A stretch of 64,000 nucleotides of DNA from Pseudomonas sp. RIT623 (GTDB lineage Bacteria; Pseudomonadota; Gammaproteobacteria; Pseudomonadales; Pseudomonadaceae): positions 62,001 to 126,000 of the forward strand of contig NZ_SOZA01000010.1 in the NCBI RefSeq assembly GCF_004519305.1, given 5' to 3'. The notes beneath the pieces were generated by a model that was not told where the DNA came from, searched no databases, and was given only the letters and a program-made list of their open reading frames with translations. Shown in pieces: positions 36,560 through 45,279 of the stretch. Each line of letters starts with the position of its first letter. The first letter of the stretch is position 1. Position numbers and translations under genes: made by a program.

Positions 36560-37462
36560 TCACTTCGCTGGCAATGCACCAGTAACCTGCCTCGGCTTCG
36601 ACTTGCGAAACACCAGCACATTACCCGCCATCACCGCCACCAACCCCAACAACGCTGGCGCCGTCCACTGGTAACCCTCGGCGAACGCCGAGACATTCAG
36701 CGCCACCAGCGGGAACAGCACCGTGCAATAGGCGGCCCGCTCCGGCCCCATGCGCCCGACCAGGGTCAGGTAGGCGGTGAAGGCGATCACCGACCCCGGA
36801 ATCACCAGGTACAGCAGCGCGCCGACATAGCGGGCATTCCACTCCATGGTGAAGGGAATACCGCTGAGCACACAGTACAGCGCCAGCATCGAGGCGCCGT
36901 AGAGCATGCCCCAGGCGTTCGTGGTCAGCGGCTTGAGACCAGCCTTCTGTTGCACGCTGGAGAGCATGTTGCCCGCCGAGAAGCACAAGGTGCCGAGCAG
37001 GCCCAGCCCCAGCCCATACAAGGTTTCGCGGCTGGCCGCGTGGTGCGACAGCTCCGGCCAGAACAGCAGCCCCAACCCGAGCAGGCCCAGGGCGCCGCCA
37101 CCAAGCACGTTGGCGGCGATCTTCTGGCCGAAGAAGATCCGCGCATTGATGGCGTTCCACAACGTGGCGGTGGAGAACACCACGGCGATCAGGCCGCTGG
37201 CGACCCACTGGCTGGCAGTGAGGAAACACATGAAGTTGACGCAGAACAGGCACAAGCCCTGGGCCAGGCACACCAAGTGCCCACGCCGGTTCATCGGTTG
37301 CAGGCGGCGGGTGAGCAGCAGGAAGGCGAACAGGATCAGCCCGGCCAGGGCGAAGCGGTAGACGATCGACACCGGGATGGCGACCGTGCCCAGTTGCCAC
37401 TTCAGGGCGATCCAGGTAGTGCCCCAGATCAGGACGGTGAGCAGGTAGAGCGACAGGTTCAT
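36560..37462 (-). CDS. EamA/DMT-family exporter
   Basis: This is a 300-residue inner-membrane protein with ten predicted helices in two EamA repeats (first repeat WGTTWIALKW, second TAYLTLVGRMGPERAAY). A GGAGGA ribosome site precedes the ATG. Members export amino acids, metabolites or drugs; the substrate cannot be told. It is divergent from an AraC-family gene across a REP-containing gap of about 230 bp, so the AraC protein is a plausible regulator. Confidence 0.9.
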   Translation of the reverse strand: MNLSLYLLTVLIWGTTWIALKWQLGTVAIPVSIVYRFALAGLILFAFLLLTRRLQPMNRRGHLVCLAQGLCLFCVNFMCFLTASQWVASGLIAVVFSTATLWNAINARIFFGQKIAANVLGGGALGLLGLGLLFWPELSHHAASRETLYGLGLGLLGTLCFSAGNMLSSVQQKAGLKPLTTNAWGMLYGASMLALYCVLSGIPFTMEWNARYVGALLYLVIPGSVIAFTAYLTLVGRMGPERAAYCTVLFPLVALNVSAFAEGYQWTAPALLGLVAVMAGNVLVFRKSKPRQVTGALPAK

Positions 37463-37503
37463 GGCAGTCCTCCGGGTGTTGAGCCAAGGGCCGCGTTGCG
37501 GCC

Positions 37504-37559
37504 TTCGCCGGCAAGCCGGCTCCTACGGGGACGCTGTAGGAGCCGGCTTGCCGGCGAAC
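37504..37559. repeat. REP pair between the DMT exporter and AraC genes
   Basis: Two near-perfect inverted GTAGGAGCCGGCTTGCCGGCGAA units only about 9 bp apart, making an almost continuous hairpin of 56 bp. Confidence 0.9.
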
Positions 37560-37692
37560 AACCGAGACGACATGCCCACTGTCAGTGTCCAACGCCCTGT
37601 TTGTTCCGGCTTGCAAAAACTTGCGCTTTTCCACCCCAGGTAGCTGCCAGCGCGCCCCGCGCGCAGTACGATGGGCGCCAGAGGAACCACCC

Positions 37693-38568
37693 ATGCCCGC
37701 ACTCGACCACCTGCAGGTTTTCAATGCCCTGAACGCCTCGCCCCACGCCCGCCTGGAGCTGAGCGCGCACCTGGGCGACGGGCTGGCGGCGGCGCTGTGG
37801 AGCAACCGTGACGATGCCCGCGACTACCAGGCCCCCAGCCATCACACGCTGTCGTGCTACATCGCCGACGGCACCGGCACCTTCCGTCGCCAGCGCCCGG
37901 GCGAGCGCGGCGCGCCCGACAAACTGTGCGTGATGCCCGCCGGCCATGAATCGAACTGGGTGATCAATGGCTCGATCCGCCTGGCCCACCTGTATATCAA
38001 CGAGGAACAGTTCGCCCTCGGCTGCACGCGCCTGCTGGACCGCGAGCCGCGTGAGCTGCAACTGCGCGAAGCGACCTTCCTTGACGACCGGCAACAAGCC
38101 CGGCGCTTCCGCCAACTGATCGGCCTGGACTGGGCCGAGCCCGGTGAGCGTCTGCTGGCCAGCAGCCTGGCCCACGACATCATCGACCACGCCGTGCTCA
38201 ATCAGGTTGGCCTGCGCCAGGGGCTCAAGCTCAAGGGCGGTCTGGCGCCACACCAGCGCCGCCAGTTGCTCGACTTTATCGAAGCCAACCTCGAGCAACC
38301 GCTGACGCTGGGCGAACTGGCGCTGCGCTGCAACTTGTCCGAATACCATTTCGCGCGGATGTTCCGCGCCAGTTTCGGCCTGCCGCCCCATCAGTACCTG
38401 CTGGCCAGGCGGCTACATCGCGCCTGCCAGTTGCTGCGCTCGGGGGCGTTGCCCTTGGGCGAGGTGGCGCTGTTGTGCGGATTCGCCAGCGCCAGCCATT
38501 TCAGCAACCGCTTCAGGCAGGCGCTGGGGGCGACGCCGGGTGAGTACCGGGCAGCGTTCGCCGGTTGA
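37693..38568 (+). CDS. AraC-family transcriptional regulator
   Basis: The product is 291 residues from an ATG with GAGGA seven bases upstream; a longer in-frame start would lack a ribosome site. A variable N-terminal effector domain is followed by the two-helix-turn-helix AraC domain at about 190-288 (FIEANLEQPLTLGELALRCN, then GEVALLCGFASASHFSNRFR). The effector domain resembles the cupin-less RhaS/ExsA-like group. The target is unknown; the divergent DMT exporter is the nearest candidate. Confidence 0.92.
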   Translation: MPALDHLQVFNALNASPHARLELSAHLGDGLAAALWSNRDDARDYQAPSHHTLSCYIADGTGTFRRQRPGERGAPDKLCVMPAGHESNWVINGSIRLAHLYINEEQFALGCTRLLDREPRELQLREATFLDDRQQARRFRQLIGLDWAEPGERLLASSLAHDIIDHAVLNQVGLRQGLKLKGGLAPHQRRQLLDFIEANLEQPLTLGELALRCNLSEYHFARMFRASFGLPPHQYLLARRLHRACQLLRSGALPLGEVALLCGFASASHFSNRFRQALGATPGEYRAAFAG

Positions 38569-38585
38569 TTCTGGTGTACACGCAA

Positions 38586-38673
38586 CTGTAGGAGCCAGCC
38601 TTGCTGGCGAAGGCGTCCTCAAGGTACAGGGCAAGGCTGCGCCTTGCATCGCCAGCAAGGCTGGCTCCTACAG
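38586..38673. repeat. REP pair between the convergent araC and receptor genes
   Basis: Inverted CTGTAGGAGCCAGCCTTGCTGGCGA units separated by about 40 bp that contain the small palindrome GCAAGGCTGCGCCTTGC. Confidence 0.9.
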
Positions 38674-38683
38674 TGCCAGTGCA

Positions 38684-41077
38684 CTAGAACTCGAAGGTAC
38701 TCGACAGGCTCACCTGCCGCGCATCGCCGATCGCCACGAAATACCGATTCACCGCCGAGCTGTAGTACACCTTGTCGAACAGGTTCTTCACGTTCAGTTG
38801 CAGGCGCACCTTGTGCTCGTCGAGCTGGGTCTCGTAGCTGGCGAAGGCATCGGCGACGGTATAGGCCGGCAGGTCGAAGTCGTTGGTCGCGTTCCCCGCA
38901 CGCTCCCCCACATAGCGCGCCCCCGCCCCCAGGCGCAGTCGATCACCGCCAAACAAACTGCCGTGGTCGTACACCGCCGACAGCGAACCACTGTGGCGGG
39001 CGACGTTCTGCAAGCGGTTGCCCTTCAGGTCCGGGTCCTGGGTCACCTCGGCATCGGTGAAGGCATAGGCGCCGATCAGGCTCCAGCGCTCGCTGAGCTG
39101 GCCGGCCAGGTCCAGCTCGACGCCACGGGAGCTGACCTCACCGGCATTGCTGTACAAGGTTTCACCGATGTTGGTATCGAAGTTGGACACCAGCACATTG
39201 CGCTTGGTGATGTCGAATAGCGCCAGCGTGCCGGAGAGCCGCCCGGGCATGTCGAGCTTGGCCCCCAGTTCCCAGGACTTGCCCTCCTCCGGGGCGACCG
39301 ACGCGTCCAGCACCAGCCCACCGGTCAATGGCGCGATGCTGGAATTGGGCTTGAACGACTCGCTGTAGCTGCCATAGAACGACAGCTGCTCGTCCACTTT
39401 GTACACGACCCCCGCATGGGGTACCCAAGCACGATCACGGGTATCGGTGTTGGCACTGAACGGGCGACCGCGGCCAGCGTATTGGTCGTACTGCTGCAAG
39501 CGTGCGCCGGCCACCAGGATCCAGTGCTCGTCCAGGTGCAGGGCATCCTGGAAGAACAGCGCGTCGGTGCGCAGCTTGTCGGTCTGGTCGCTGTCGCTGG
39601 CACGCACGGCGCTGCCTTCGACTTCGCGGTCGTACACCGGGTCGAGGTAGCTGAAGGTCGAGCGACTGGCCTGGCGGATCAGATCGGCGCGGTAGACCTT
39701 GCGGTCCTCATGGTCGACCCCCACCAGCAAGTCATGCTGCAGCCCCGCCAGTTGCACGCTGCCGTTGAGGCTGAAGGTGGCGAACTGATCGCGGCTCATG
39801 GCGCCGTGGGTGCCGTCGATGCTGCGGGTGAGCGTGCCACGCGCGTCGTTGACGCCGGTCACGCGCACCTGGCTGGCGTCGTAGGTTTCACGATTGAAGC
39901 TGTAGCCGACATGCAGCTTCCAGTCGTCGGCGAGCTGGTGATCGACCTCCAGGCGGTACAGGTCGGAGCGCCCTTCCATATCGTTGAACGGCTCATCCAG
40001 GCGGCGCGTGGCGGGGATGTCCAGCGGGTGGTTGGTGCGGTTGCTGATGGCCGTGCCGCGGTCGAACGGCGAGAGAAATTCGCGGTGCTCGTAGGCCAGC
40101 ACCACCTGCGTGTCCTCGCCGTACCAGGCCAGCGACGGCGCCACCAGCGACTCGCGGTGCACACCATAGTTGCGCCAGTAGTCTTCGTCCTCATGGTCGA
40201 CGATCAGCCGGTAGGCGAACGGACTGTCGCCCAGCGCGCCGGTGCTGTCGAAGCCGCCACCGCTGCCGTTCTTGCCACTGCCATAGGTCGAGCCGCGCAG
40301 CGTGAGGGCGTTGTACTGCTGCAATTGCGGGCGCTTGCTGACCACGTTGATCACCCCGCCCGGGTCCTGGATGCCATACAGCAGCGACGCCGGGCCCTTG
40401 AGCACTTCCACCCGCTCGGTGCTGGCATTGAGCGCGCGGCCCTGCACCAGCGGCATGCCGTCGCGCATGATCGAGCCGTCGCGGTTGTCGCCGAAGCCGC
40501 GCTTCATCACGGTGTCGGCGGTGCCGCCGAAGTTGTTGCCCTGGGTGATGCCGCTGACGTTGTACAGCGCGTCGTCGAGGTTGCGTGGCGCCTGGTCGCG
40601 AATCACCTGGGCCGGCACCACGTTGATCGCCTGGGGAATCTCCAGGGTCGAACCCTGGCCGCGCATGATCGAGGCGCTGGCCGGCGGCTGGTAGCTGTAG
40701 TCGTCCATCTGCGAGTTGATGGTGGTGGCCTGCAGGTTCAGCGCGCCGGAGGTATCGACAGGTTCCAGGGTCAGGGTGCGGGCGTCGAGGCGGCGCCAGG
40801 CCAGCCCGGAATTGCCCAGCAGTTGTTGCAGGGCCTGCTCGGCGCTGAAGGTGCCATTGAGCGCGGGCGCCTGTTGCCGTGGCAGTTCCAGGGTGTAGAC
40901 CACACTTTGCCCGGTGGCCCGGCTGAAGGCGTTGAGCGCCTGGGCCAGCGGCTGGCTCGGTTGGGCGAAGACATAGGCCTGGCGCTGCTGTTCGGCCAGG
41001 GCCTGGGGTGCCAGGGCCAGGGCGGGCAAGGTGCAAAGGCCGAACCAGAGAGGGACGCAAAGCGGGGTGAACTTCAT
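38684..41077 (-). CDS. TonB-dependent siderophore receptor with signalling (STN) domain
   Basis: This is a 797-residue outer-membrane transducer. A signal peptide (ends near Ala-28) is followed by a secretin/TonB N-terminal short domain (about 33-110) that talks to the FecR-type anti-sigma. The plug (SASIMRGQGSTLEIPQAINVVP and LYGIQDPGGVINVVSKRP) and a 22-strand-type barrel ending VSLSSTFEF follow. The plug wording is that of the siderophore receptor family (FoxA, FhuE and relatives). It is the last gene of the leftward signalling operon and lies 230 bp from its fecR gene, with a REP pair in the gap. The ligand is probably a xenosiderophore. Confidence 0.93.
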   Translation of the reverse strand: MKFTPLCVPLWFGLCTLPALALAPQALAEQQRQAYVFAQPSQPLAQALNAFSRATGQSVVYTLELPRQQAPALNGTFSAEQALQQLLGNSGLAWRRLDARTLTLEPVDTSGALNLQATTINSQMDDYSYQPPASASIMRGQGSTLEIPQAINVVPAQVIRDQAPRNLDDALYNVSGITQGNNFGGTADTVMKRGFGDNRDGSIMRDGMPLVQGRALNASTERVEVLKGPASLLYGIQDPGGVINVVSKRPQLQQYNALTLRGSTYGSGKNGSGGGFDSTGALGDSPFAYRLIVDHEDEDYWRNYGVHRESLVAPSLAWYGEDTQVVLAYEHREFLSPFDRGTAISNRTNHPLDIPATRRLDEPFNDMEGRSDLYRLEVDHQLADDWKLHVGYSFNRETYDASQVRVTGVNDARGTLTRSIDGTHGAMSRDQFATFSLNGSVQLAGLQHDLLVGVDHEDRKVYRADLIRQASRSTFSYLDPVYDREVEGSAVRASDSDQTDKLRTDALFFQDALHLDEHWILVAGARLQQYDQYAGRGRPFSANTDTRDRAWVPHAGVVYKVDEQLSFYGSYSESFKPNSSIAPLTGGLVLDASVAPEEGKSWELGAKLDMPGRLSGTLALFDITKRNVLVSNFDTNIGETLYSNAGEVSSRGVELDLAGQLSERWSLIGAYAFTDAEVTQDPDLKGNRLQNVARHSGSLSAVYDHGSLFGGDRLRLGAGARYVGERAGNATNDFDLPAYTVADAFASYETQLDEHKVRLQLNVKNLFDKVYYSSAVNRYFVAIGDARQVSLSSTFEF

Positions 41078-41107
41078 GGACGCTGACCTGTGAGAGGGAT
41101 GAACGTT

Positions 41108-41122
41108 TGCGAATGAATCGCA
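41108..41122. promoter_or_regulatory. TGCGA-N5-TCGCA palindrome in the receptor promoter region
   Basis: A 5-bp inverted repeat with an AT-rich centre, 31 bp ahead of the receptor start (41077, minus strand). It could be an iron-regulated or sigma-related site. A poor Fur match is all that can be claimed. Confidence 0.3.
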
Positions 41123-41199
41123 CTACCACTCACTACACGGATGCCGTGATGAAGTACCTCACCCCCTGCTCAAAATTTTATGCGCCACTGCGCGATCAC

Positions 41200-41284
41200 C
41201 GTAGGAGCCGGCCTTGCCGGCGAACACCGGCGCCGCCGGTGCCATCCACCGCGTCGCCGGTGTTCGCCAGCAAGGCTCCTACAG
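41200..41284. repeat. REP pair between fecR-like and receptor genes (leftward system)
   Basis: Inverted GTAGGAGCCGGCCTTGCCGGCGAACACCGG and its diverged partner (GGTGTTCGCCAGCAAGGCTCCTACAG) enclose about 25 bp. The same placement occurs in the rightward fec system at 46720-46805. Confidence 0.85.
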
Positions 41285-41307
41285 CGCCTGCGTTTGGGGG
41301 CTGAATA

Positions 41308-42279
41308 TCAGTGCAACACCGTCAGCCGCCCCAGCAGCGTCTGCCGCGAAAAGCCCAGCACCTTGCCCAGCGAATCCAGCGCCACCAGCGGCTCCGTCAC
41401 CGGGAAACTGCCACTGACCTTGCGCTGCGCCAACTCGCCATCGAGCAACAGGATCCGCCCCGGGTAGTAACGCGCCAGATCCTCGACCACCTGCCCCAGC
41501 GGCACCTGGTAGTAATTCAGCCAGCCCTGGCGCCAGGCCAGCCGGCCCTCACTGTCCACCGCCTCGACACCACCCGCCACGCCCTCGGCGTAGGCCAACT
41601 GCTGGTTGGCGGTCAGTTCCCGGGCCTGCTGCCCTTCGGCCGCCGTCACCGCTACCCGCCCACTGCGCACGGTCACCTGGGCCCCGGCGGCCTGCTCACG
41701 CACTTCGAACTGCGTCCCCAGCACACGCACCTCGCCGCCACCGGCCTCGACCAGGAACGGCTGCCCGGTATGGGTCACCTCGAAGAACACCGCACCTCGC
41801 AACAGCCGCACCCGCCGCTCGCCATGGTCGAAGTCCACGGCCACCGCGCTGCCGGCATCCAGGGTCAGCTGCGAGCGATCCGCCAGGGTCACCTGGCGCA
41901 GCTGTTCGCCGCTGCTGTAGTCGGCGCGCAGGTCCAGCAGCCAGGCCTGTGGATGCCAACCCGCCACGCTTCCCACTCCAAGCACCAGGCAAGCCGCAAC
42001 CGCGAAACGACGCCAATGGTTCGTGTGGCGAGGCCGCCGCATCGCTTCCAGGTACTGGCGCAGGCTGTCCTGCTCTTCGGCGGCCAGGCGCGCCGCCGGG
42101 GCTTCGCTCAGGCGCCACAGGGCCTCGGCCTCGGCATAAGCACGGCGATGAGCGGGGTCCTCCAGCAGCCAGCGCTTGAACGCCGCGCCATGCGCCTGTT
42201 CGGCCTGCTGGTTGATCCGCCCCAGCCAACGCAGGGCCGCTCGGGACTGCTCGGCGGTGATCGGCTGTTCAACATTCAT
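41308..42279 (-). CDS. FecR-family anti-sigma factor
   Basis: This is a 323-residue inner-membrane regulator: an N-terminal cytosolic anti-sigma domain (AALRWLGRINQQAEQ; RWLLEDPAHRRAYAEAEALW), one membrane helix at about 93-110 (FAVAACLVLGVGSVAGW), then the periplasmic FecR domain (DRSQLTLDAGSAVAVDF, LLRGAVFFEVTHT) and the C-terminal STN-like part that contacts the receptor. Its ATG at 42279 overlaps the sigma gene stop (ATGA). Confidence 0.93.
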   Translation of the reverse strand: MNVEQPITAEQSRAALRWLGRINQQAEQAHGAAFKRWLLEDPAHRRAYAEAEALWRLSEAPAARLAAEEQDSLRQYLEAMRRPRHTNHWRRFAVAACLVLGVGSVAGWHPQAWLLDLRADYSSGEQLRQVTLADRSQLTLDAGSAVAVDFDHGERRVRLLRGAVFFEVTHTGQPFLVEAGGGEVRVLGTQFEVREQAAGAQVTVRSGRVAVTAAEGQQARELTANQQLAYAEGVAGGVEAVDSEGRLAWRQGWLNYYQVPLGQVVEDLARYYPGRILLLDGELAQRKVSGSFPVTEPLVALDSLGKVLGFSRQTLLGRLTVLH

Positions 42280-42848
42280 CGACGGGCGCTCCCTGGCCGG
42301 CGCGGAGGGGGGGCGGCTTCGGCAACACTCGCCTTGCACGCTTCGAGGGCGCGCATCATATGCTTTTCCACGGCGCTCTGGGACAGCTGCATGGCTCTGG
42401 CGATCTCGCCGTAGGTGCAGCCGTGGATGCGGTTGAGCAGGAAGATCTGGCGAGTACGCTCGGGCAAGGCGCGCAGGGCCGACTCGATACGCTGCAGGTC
42501 GTGGACAACTTCCAACGCCTGCTCGGGCGCCTGGGTGCCTGGCTCGTCGTCGTTGATATGCAGGCCTTCGGCGGCGCGATCACGCGAGCCTTCGCTGCGC
42601 AGGTAGTCGATGGCCAGGTTGCCGGCGCTGCGCAGCAGGTAGGTGTCGAGGGCCTCGACCTTGACCTCGGGGCGGCGCCAGAAACGCAGGAACAGGTCCT
42701 GGACCAGGTCCGAGGCGGTGGCGCGGCAACCGATGCGCCGGCTCACCAGCGCCTCCATGCGCGCCCGCTGGGCCAGGAACACCTGGACGAAGCGCGCTCG
42801 GCCGGCGCCGTCGGGCTCGGCGTCGATCACTTCCCCCGGCTCGCTCAA
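42276..42848 (-). CDS. ECF sigma factor (FecI/PvdS-like iron-starvation group)
   Basis: This is a 190-residue sigma-70-family ECF protein: region 2 (RRIGCRATASDLVQDLFLRFWRR; TYLLRSAGNLAIDYLRSE) at about 37-85 and region 4 (LPERTRQIFLLNRIHGCTYGEIARAM) at about 125-170. The frame begins with TTG at 42846-42848, directly overlapping the ribosome-site region left by the DUF3325 gene stop; a GTG at codon 7 is the alternative. It should direct transcription of the receptor gene when the receptor senses its ligand. Confidence 0.9.
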   Translation of the reverse strand: MSEPGEVIDAEPDGAGRARFVQVFLAQRARMEALVSRRIGCRATASDLVQDLFLRFWRRPEVKVEALDTYLLRSAGNLAIDYLRSEGSRDRAAEGLHINDDEPGTQAPEQALEVVHDLQRIESALRALPERTRQIFLLNRIHGCTYGEIARAMQLSQSAVEKHMMRALEACKASVAEAAPPPRRPGSARR

Positions 42849-42852
42849 GCCC

Positions 42853-43179
42853 TCACACCGCCAGCAAGGCGAGCAGCGGACCGAGCAGCAGGCTCACCGT
42901 CGCCAGGCCCAGCAACAGGCGAGGTTGATACGGCAGGCCGAACACCCACACGGTGCCCCCGGCCATCAGCACGGCAATCCACTCCACCAACCCCAGCGCC
43001 CAGCCACGCCCTTGCACCGCGAGCACCAGCGACAGCAGCAGCAAAGCCCAGCCACAGAAGCGCAAGGCTCGCAACTGAACAGCCGTTGGCTTGCGCCCGA
43101 GCAGCTCGTTGAAATGCTTTTCCATGGCCAGGCACAGCCCGGCGAAACCGGCGAAACCGATCAGGGCGACACTCAGCAT
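42853..43179 (-). CDS. DUF3325-like small membrane protein
   Basis: This is a 108-residue protein with three hydrophobic helices (about 2-18, 44-60, 62-80, the last followed by another stretch at 88-107). Proteins of this type occur with PepSY and DUF3649 genes in iron-uptake operons. No catalytic motif is visible. Its start overlaps the end of the PepSY gene. Confidence 0.8.
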   Translation of the reverse strand: MLSVALIGFAGFAGLCLAMEKHFNELLGRKPTAVQLRALRFCGWALLLLSLVLAVQGRGWALGLVEWIAVLMAGGTVWVFGLPYQPRLLLGLATVSLLLGPLLALLAV

Positions 43180-44741
43180 CCGCTCGCCTCCACCGTTTTC
43201 GCGGCACGCGGCGCACGCTTGGCCACCGGCGTGGGCGCGCGCAGCATCTTGCCGGCGGCCCACGCCAGGAACAGCCCGGTGCCTAGCGCGGTCAGGTCGA
43301 AACCGGCCATGGCCCAATCGCCCACGGCGATGGAGTGGTTCAGGCCCTGCCCGGTGGTCAGCGCGTTGAGCACAGGCAACAGCGCGAATGCCAGCGCACC
43401 CAGCGCCAGCTGTTCACCCCAGGCGCGGCGCCCGGGGCGCAGCATCGCGTGCAGCAACGACAGCCCCCAGGCCAGGAAGAACCCATTGATCTCCCAGTCG
43501 GCGCGCCCTTCCTGCGTCGCCGGCACCAGGCGGTTGACCCAGAAGAACGCCGCCACGGCCAGCATCAGGCCGCTCATGCTGGCGATATTGAGCACCTCCA
43601 CCAGGCGCAGCTCGCCCGGCATGCGTGCGCTCTTGGCGTGCTTGAGCTGGCGCTTGCCCAGCCACATCACCAGGCCCGTGCCGATCACCGCGGTGCCGGC
43701 CACGCCAAAGACGAAGTACAACCAGCGCAACCAGGGCCCGGCGAAGTTACCCATGTGCAGGCCGACAAAGGTGAATGAGGTCAACATCGCCGCGCTTTCC
43801 GGCGCCCCCTGGGTGAGCAGCGCGCCGCTGGCGCCGTCGAAGGTCCAGTTGGCGCTGCGCCGGTAGGCCACGCTGTCGGATGACGCGCGGTTGAAGGTGA
43901 CGCGGGCGTTGCGGTCGCCGGGGTTCTGCACCTGAATGAAGCCCAGCCGCGCGCCCGGAGCCTGGGCCTGCAACTTGCCGTACAGCTCGGCCAACGGCAC
44001 CAGCGGCGCGGCCTGGGCCGTCGCCTTGGGCACCTGGTCGCGGCCGAACACATCGCTGAAGTAGCGGTTGCTGTCGCCATAGCTGGCCATGATGCTGGCC
44101 GGCATCACCATGTACATGAAGATCACCAGGCTGCTGTAGCTGATCATCAGGTGGAACGGCAGCACCAGCACGCCGATGGCGTTGTGCCCATCGAGCCAGG
44201 AACGCTGGCCTTTGCCGGGGCGGAAGGTGAAGAACTCCTTGAAGATCTTCTTGTGGGTGATGATCCCGGTGACCAGCCCGAGCAGCATGATGAAGGCGCA
44301 GAAGGTCGACAGCCAGCGGCCCCAAGGGTGCGGCATCTGCAGTTGGAAGTGGAAACGATAGAAGAACTCGCCGCCCCGGCTGTCGCGGGCCTCGACTTCC
44401 TGGCCGCTGCGCGCATCCAGCGTCTTGCTGACGAAGCCCCGTCGCCCGCCGGCCTCGGGATCGCGCCAACCGACGCTCAACGCCGACTCGCGCTCGCTGG
44501 GCAGGCGGATGAACCAGCCACCGGCGTGCCCGGCGTTGGCCTCCAGGTAGCGTTGCGCCGCCGTCAGGCTGGCCGCGGGATCGAGCGCGTGGCTGCGGAT
44601 TTCCGGTTGGGTCCAGTGGCTGATCTCATCCTTGAAGTACGACAGCGTCCCGGTCAAGAAGATCGCGAACAACAGCCAGCCGAAGATCAGGCCGGTCCAG
44701 GTGTGCAACCAGGCCATCGCCTGGCGGAAGCCCTCTTTCAT
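43173..44741 (-). CDS. PepSY-associated TM-helix protein (putative ferric-siderophore reductase-like)
   Basis: This is a 522-residue inner-membrane protein of the PepSY/PiuB type. The first helix (about 8-32: WLHTWTGLIFGWLLFAIFL) holds the conserved His-Thr-Trp-x-Gly. A periplasmic PepSY-like segment follows, then helices with His residues (IITHKKIFKEFF, GHNAIGVLVLPFHLMISY, VGLHMGNFAGPW) that are likely haem or metal ligands. Related proteins reduce iron from siderophores in the periplasm. The start at 44741 is inside the DUF3649 stop (overlap). Confidence 0.88.
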   Translation of the reverse strand: MKEGFRQAMAWLHTWTGLIFGWLLFAIFLTGTLSYFKDEISHWTQPEIRSHALDPAASLTAAQRYLEANAGHAGGWFIRLPSERESALSVGWRDPEAGGRRGFVSKTLDARSGQEVEARDSRGGEFFYRFHFQLQMPHPWGRWLSTFCAFIMLLGLVTGIITHKKIFKEFFTFRPGKGQRSWLDGHNAIGVLVLPFHLMISYSSLVIFMYMVMPASIMASYGDSNRYFSDVFGRDQVPKATAQAAPLVPLAELYGKLQAQAPGARLGFIQVQNPGDRNARVTFNRASSDSVAYRRSANWTFDGASGALLTQGAPESAAMLTSFTFVGLHMGNFAGPWLRWLYFVFGVAGTAVIGTGLVMWLGKRQLKHAKSARMPGELRLVEVLNIASMSGLMLAVAAFFWVNRLVPATQEGRADWEINGFFLAWGLSLLHAMLRPGRRAWGEQLALGALAFALLPVLNALTTGQGLNHSIAVGDWAMAGFDLTALGTGLFLAWAAGKMLRAPTPVAKRAPRAAKTVEASGC

Positions 44742-45043
44742 GGCTGTTTCATCCAGTAGGCCAGGCCGTTGATCGCCCCCAGCAACACGCTCGGCAGCAG
44801 CACCCCCAGCCAGGCGCGCCAGGCGCTGCGGCAGGCGAAGCACCAGAGGAACGCCAGCAGGTAGAACACGAACGACAGCATCATGCCGGTCATGGTCGCG
44901 TCCACCTGGCTCATGGGCGCCAGCAGGGTGATGCAGACACTGGCCATCGACGCCAGCAGGTAGCCGCCCAGCAAGGCAGCCAGGCTGCGTGAAGTCACGG
45001 CCAGGCGGTAGCTCAAGGGAAGACCGGCGGCTTTGCGGTTCAT
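44738..45043 (-). CDS. DUF3649-like small membrane protein
   Basis: This is a 101-residue protein with three membrane helices and a short charged N-terminus (MNRKAAGLPLSYRLAVTSRS). It is the first gene of the iron operon, immediately downstream of a Fur-like site (45073-45091), and overlaps the PepSY gene. DUF3649 proteins recur in PepSY/siderophore operons of Pseudomonas; their function is unknown. Confidence 0.82.
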   Translation of the reverse strand: MNRKAAGLPLSYRLAVTSRSLAALLGGYLLASMASVCITLLAPMSQVDATMTGMMLSFVFYLLAFLWCFACRSAWRAWLGVLLPSVLLGAINGLAYWMKQP

Positions 45044-45072
45044 GGCGAGGGTCCGGGGAATGGGGCTGCAAT

Positions 45073-45091
45073 AGTAATGATTTCAATTCTC
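45073..45091 (-). promoter_or_regulatory. Fur-box-like site of the leftward siderophore operon
   Basis: Read on the minus strand, GAGAATTGAAATCATTACT matches 13 of 19 positions of the classical Fur consensus, including the run AATCATTA. It is 30 bp upstream of the DUF3649 start (45043), where a promoter is expected. Confidence 0.6.
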
Positions 45092-45223
45092 ATAAGCAAA
45101 ACCCTATAGGCATGCGCTCACGCCGCCACTCTTGATTCGACGGCGCAGGCGTGCGAGCGCAGGGGGCCACTCATCGCGATCAGCCTTGCATCGCCACCGA
45201 TTGCCGAACAGCGGCCGCCTGAA

Positions 45224-45242
45224 TACAATGCGAACAATTCTT
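45224..45242 (+). promoter_or_regulatory. Fur-box-like site of the fecIR promoter
   Basis: TACAATGCGAACAATTCTT matches about 11 of 19 consensus positions and lies 38 bp ahead of the fecI start. Iron control of fecI is expected for this system. The match alone is modest. Confidence 0.45.
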
Positions 45243-45279
45243 ACTTCCAGTTGCGCCAGCAGGCGCCGGAGTCGCATTG

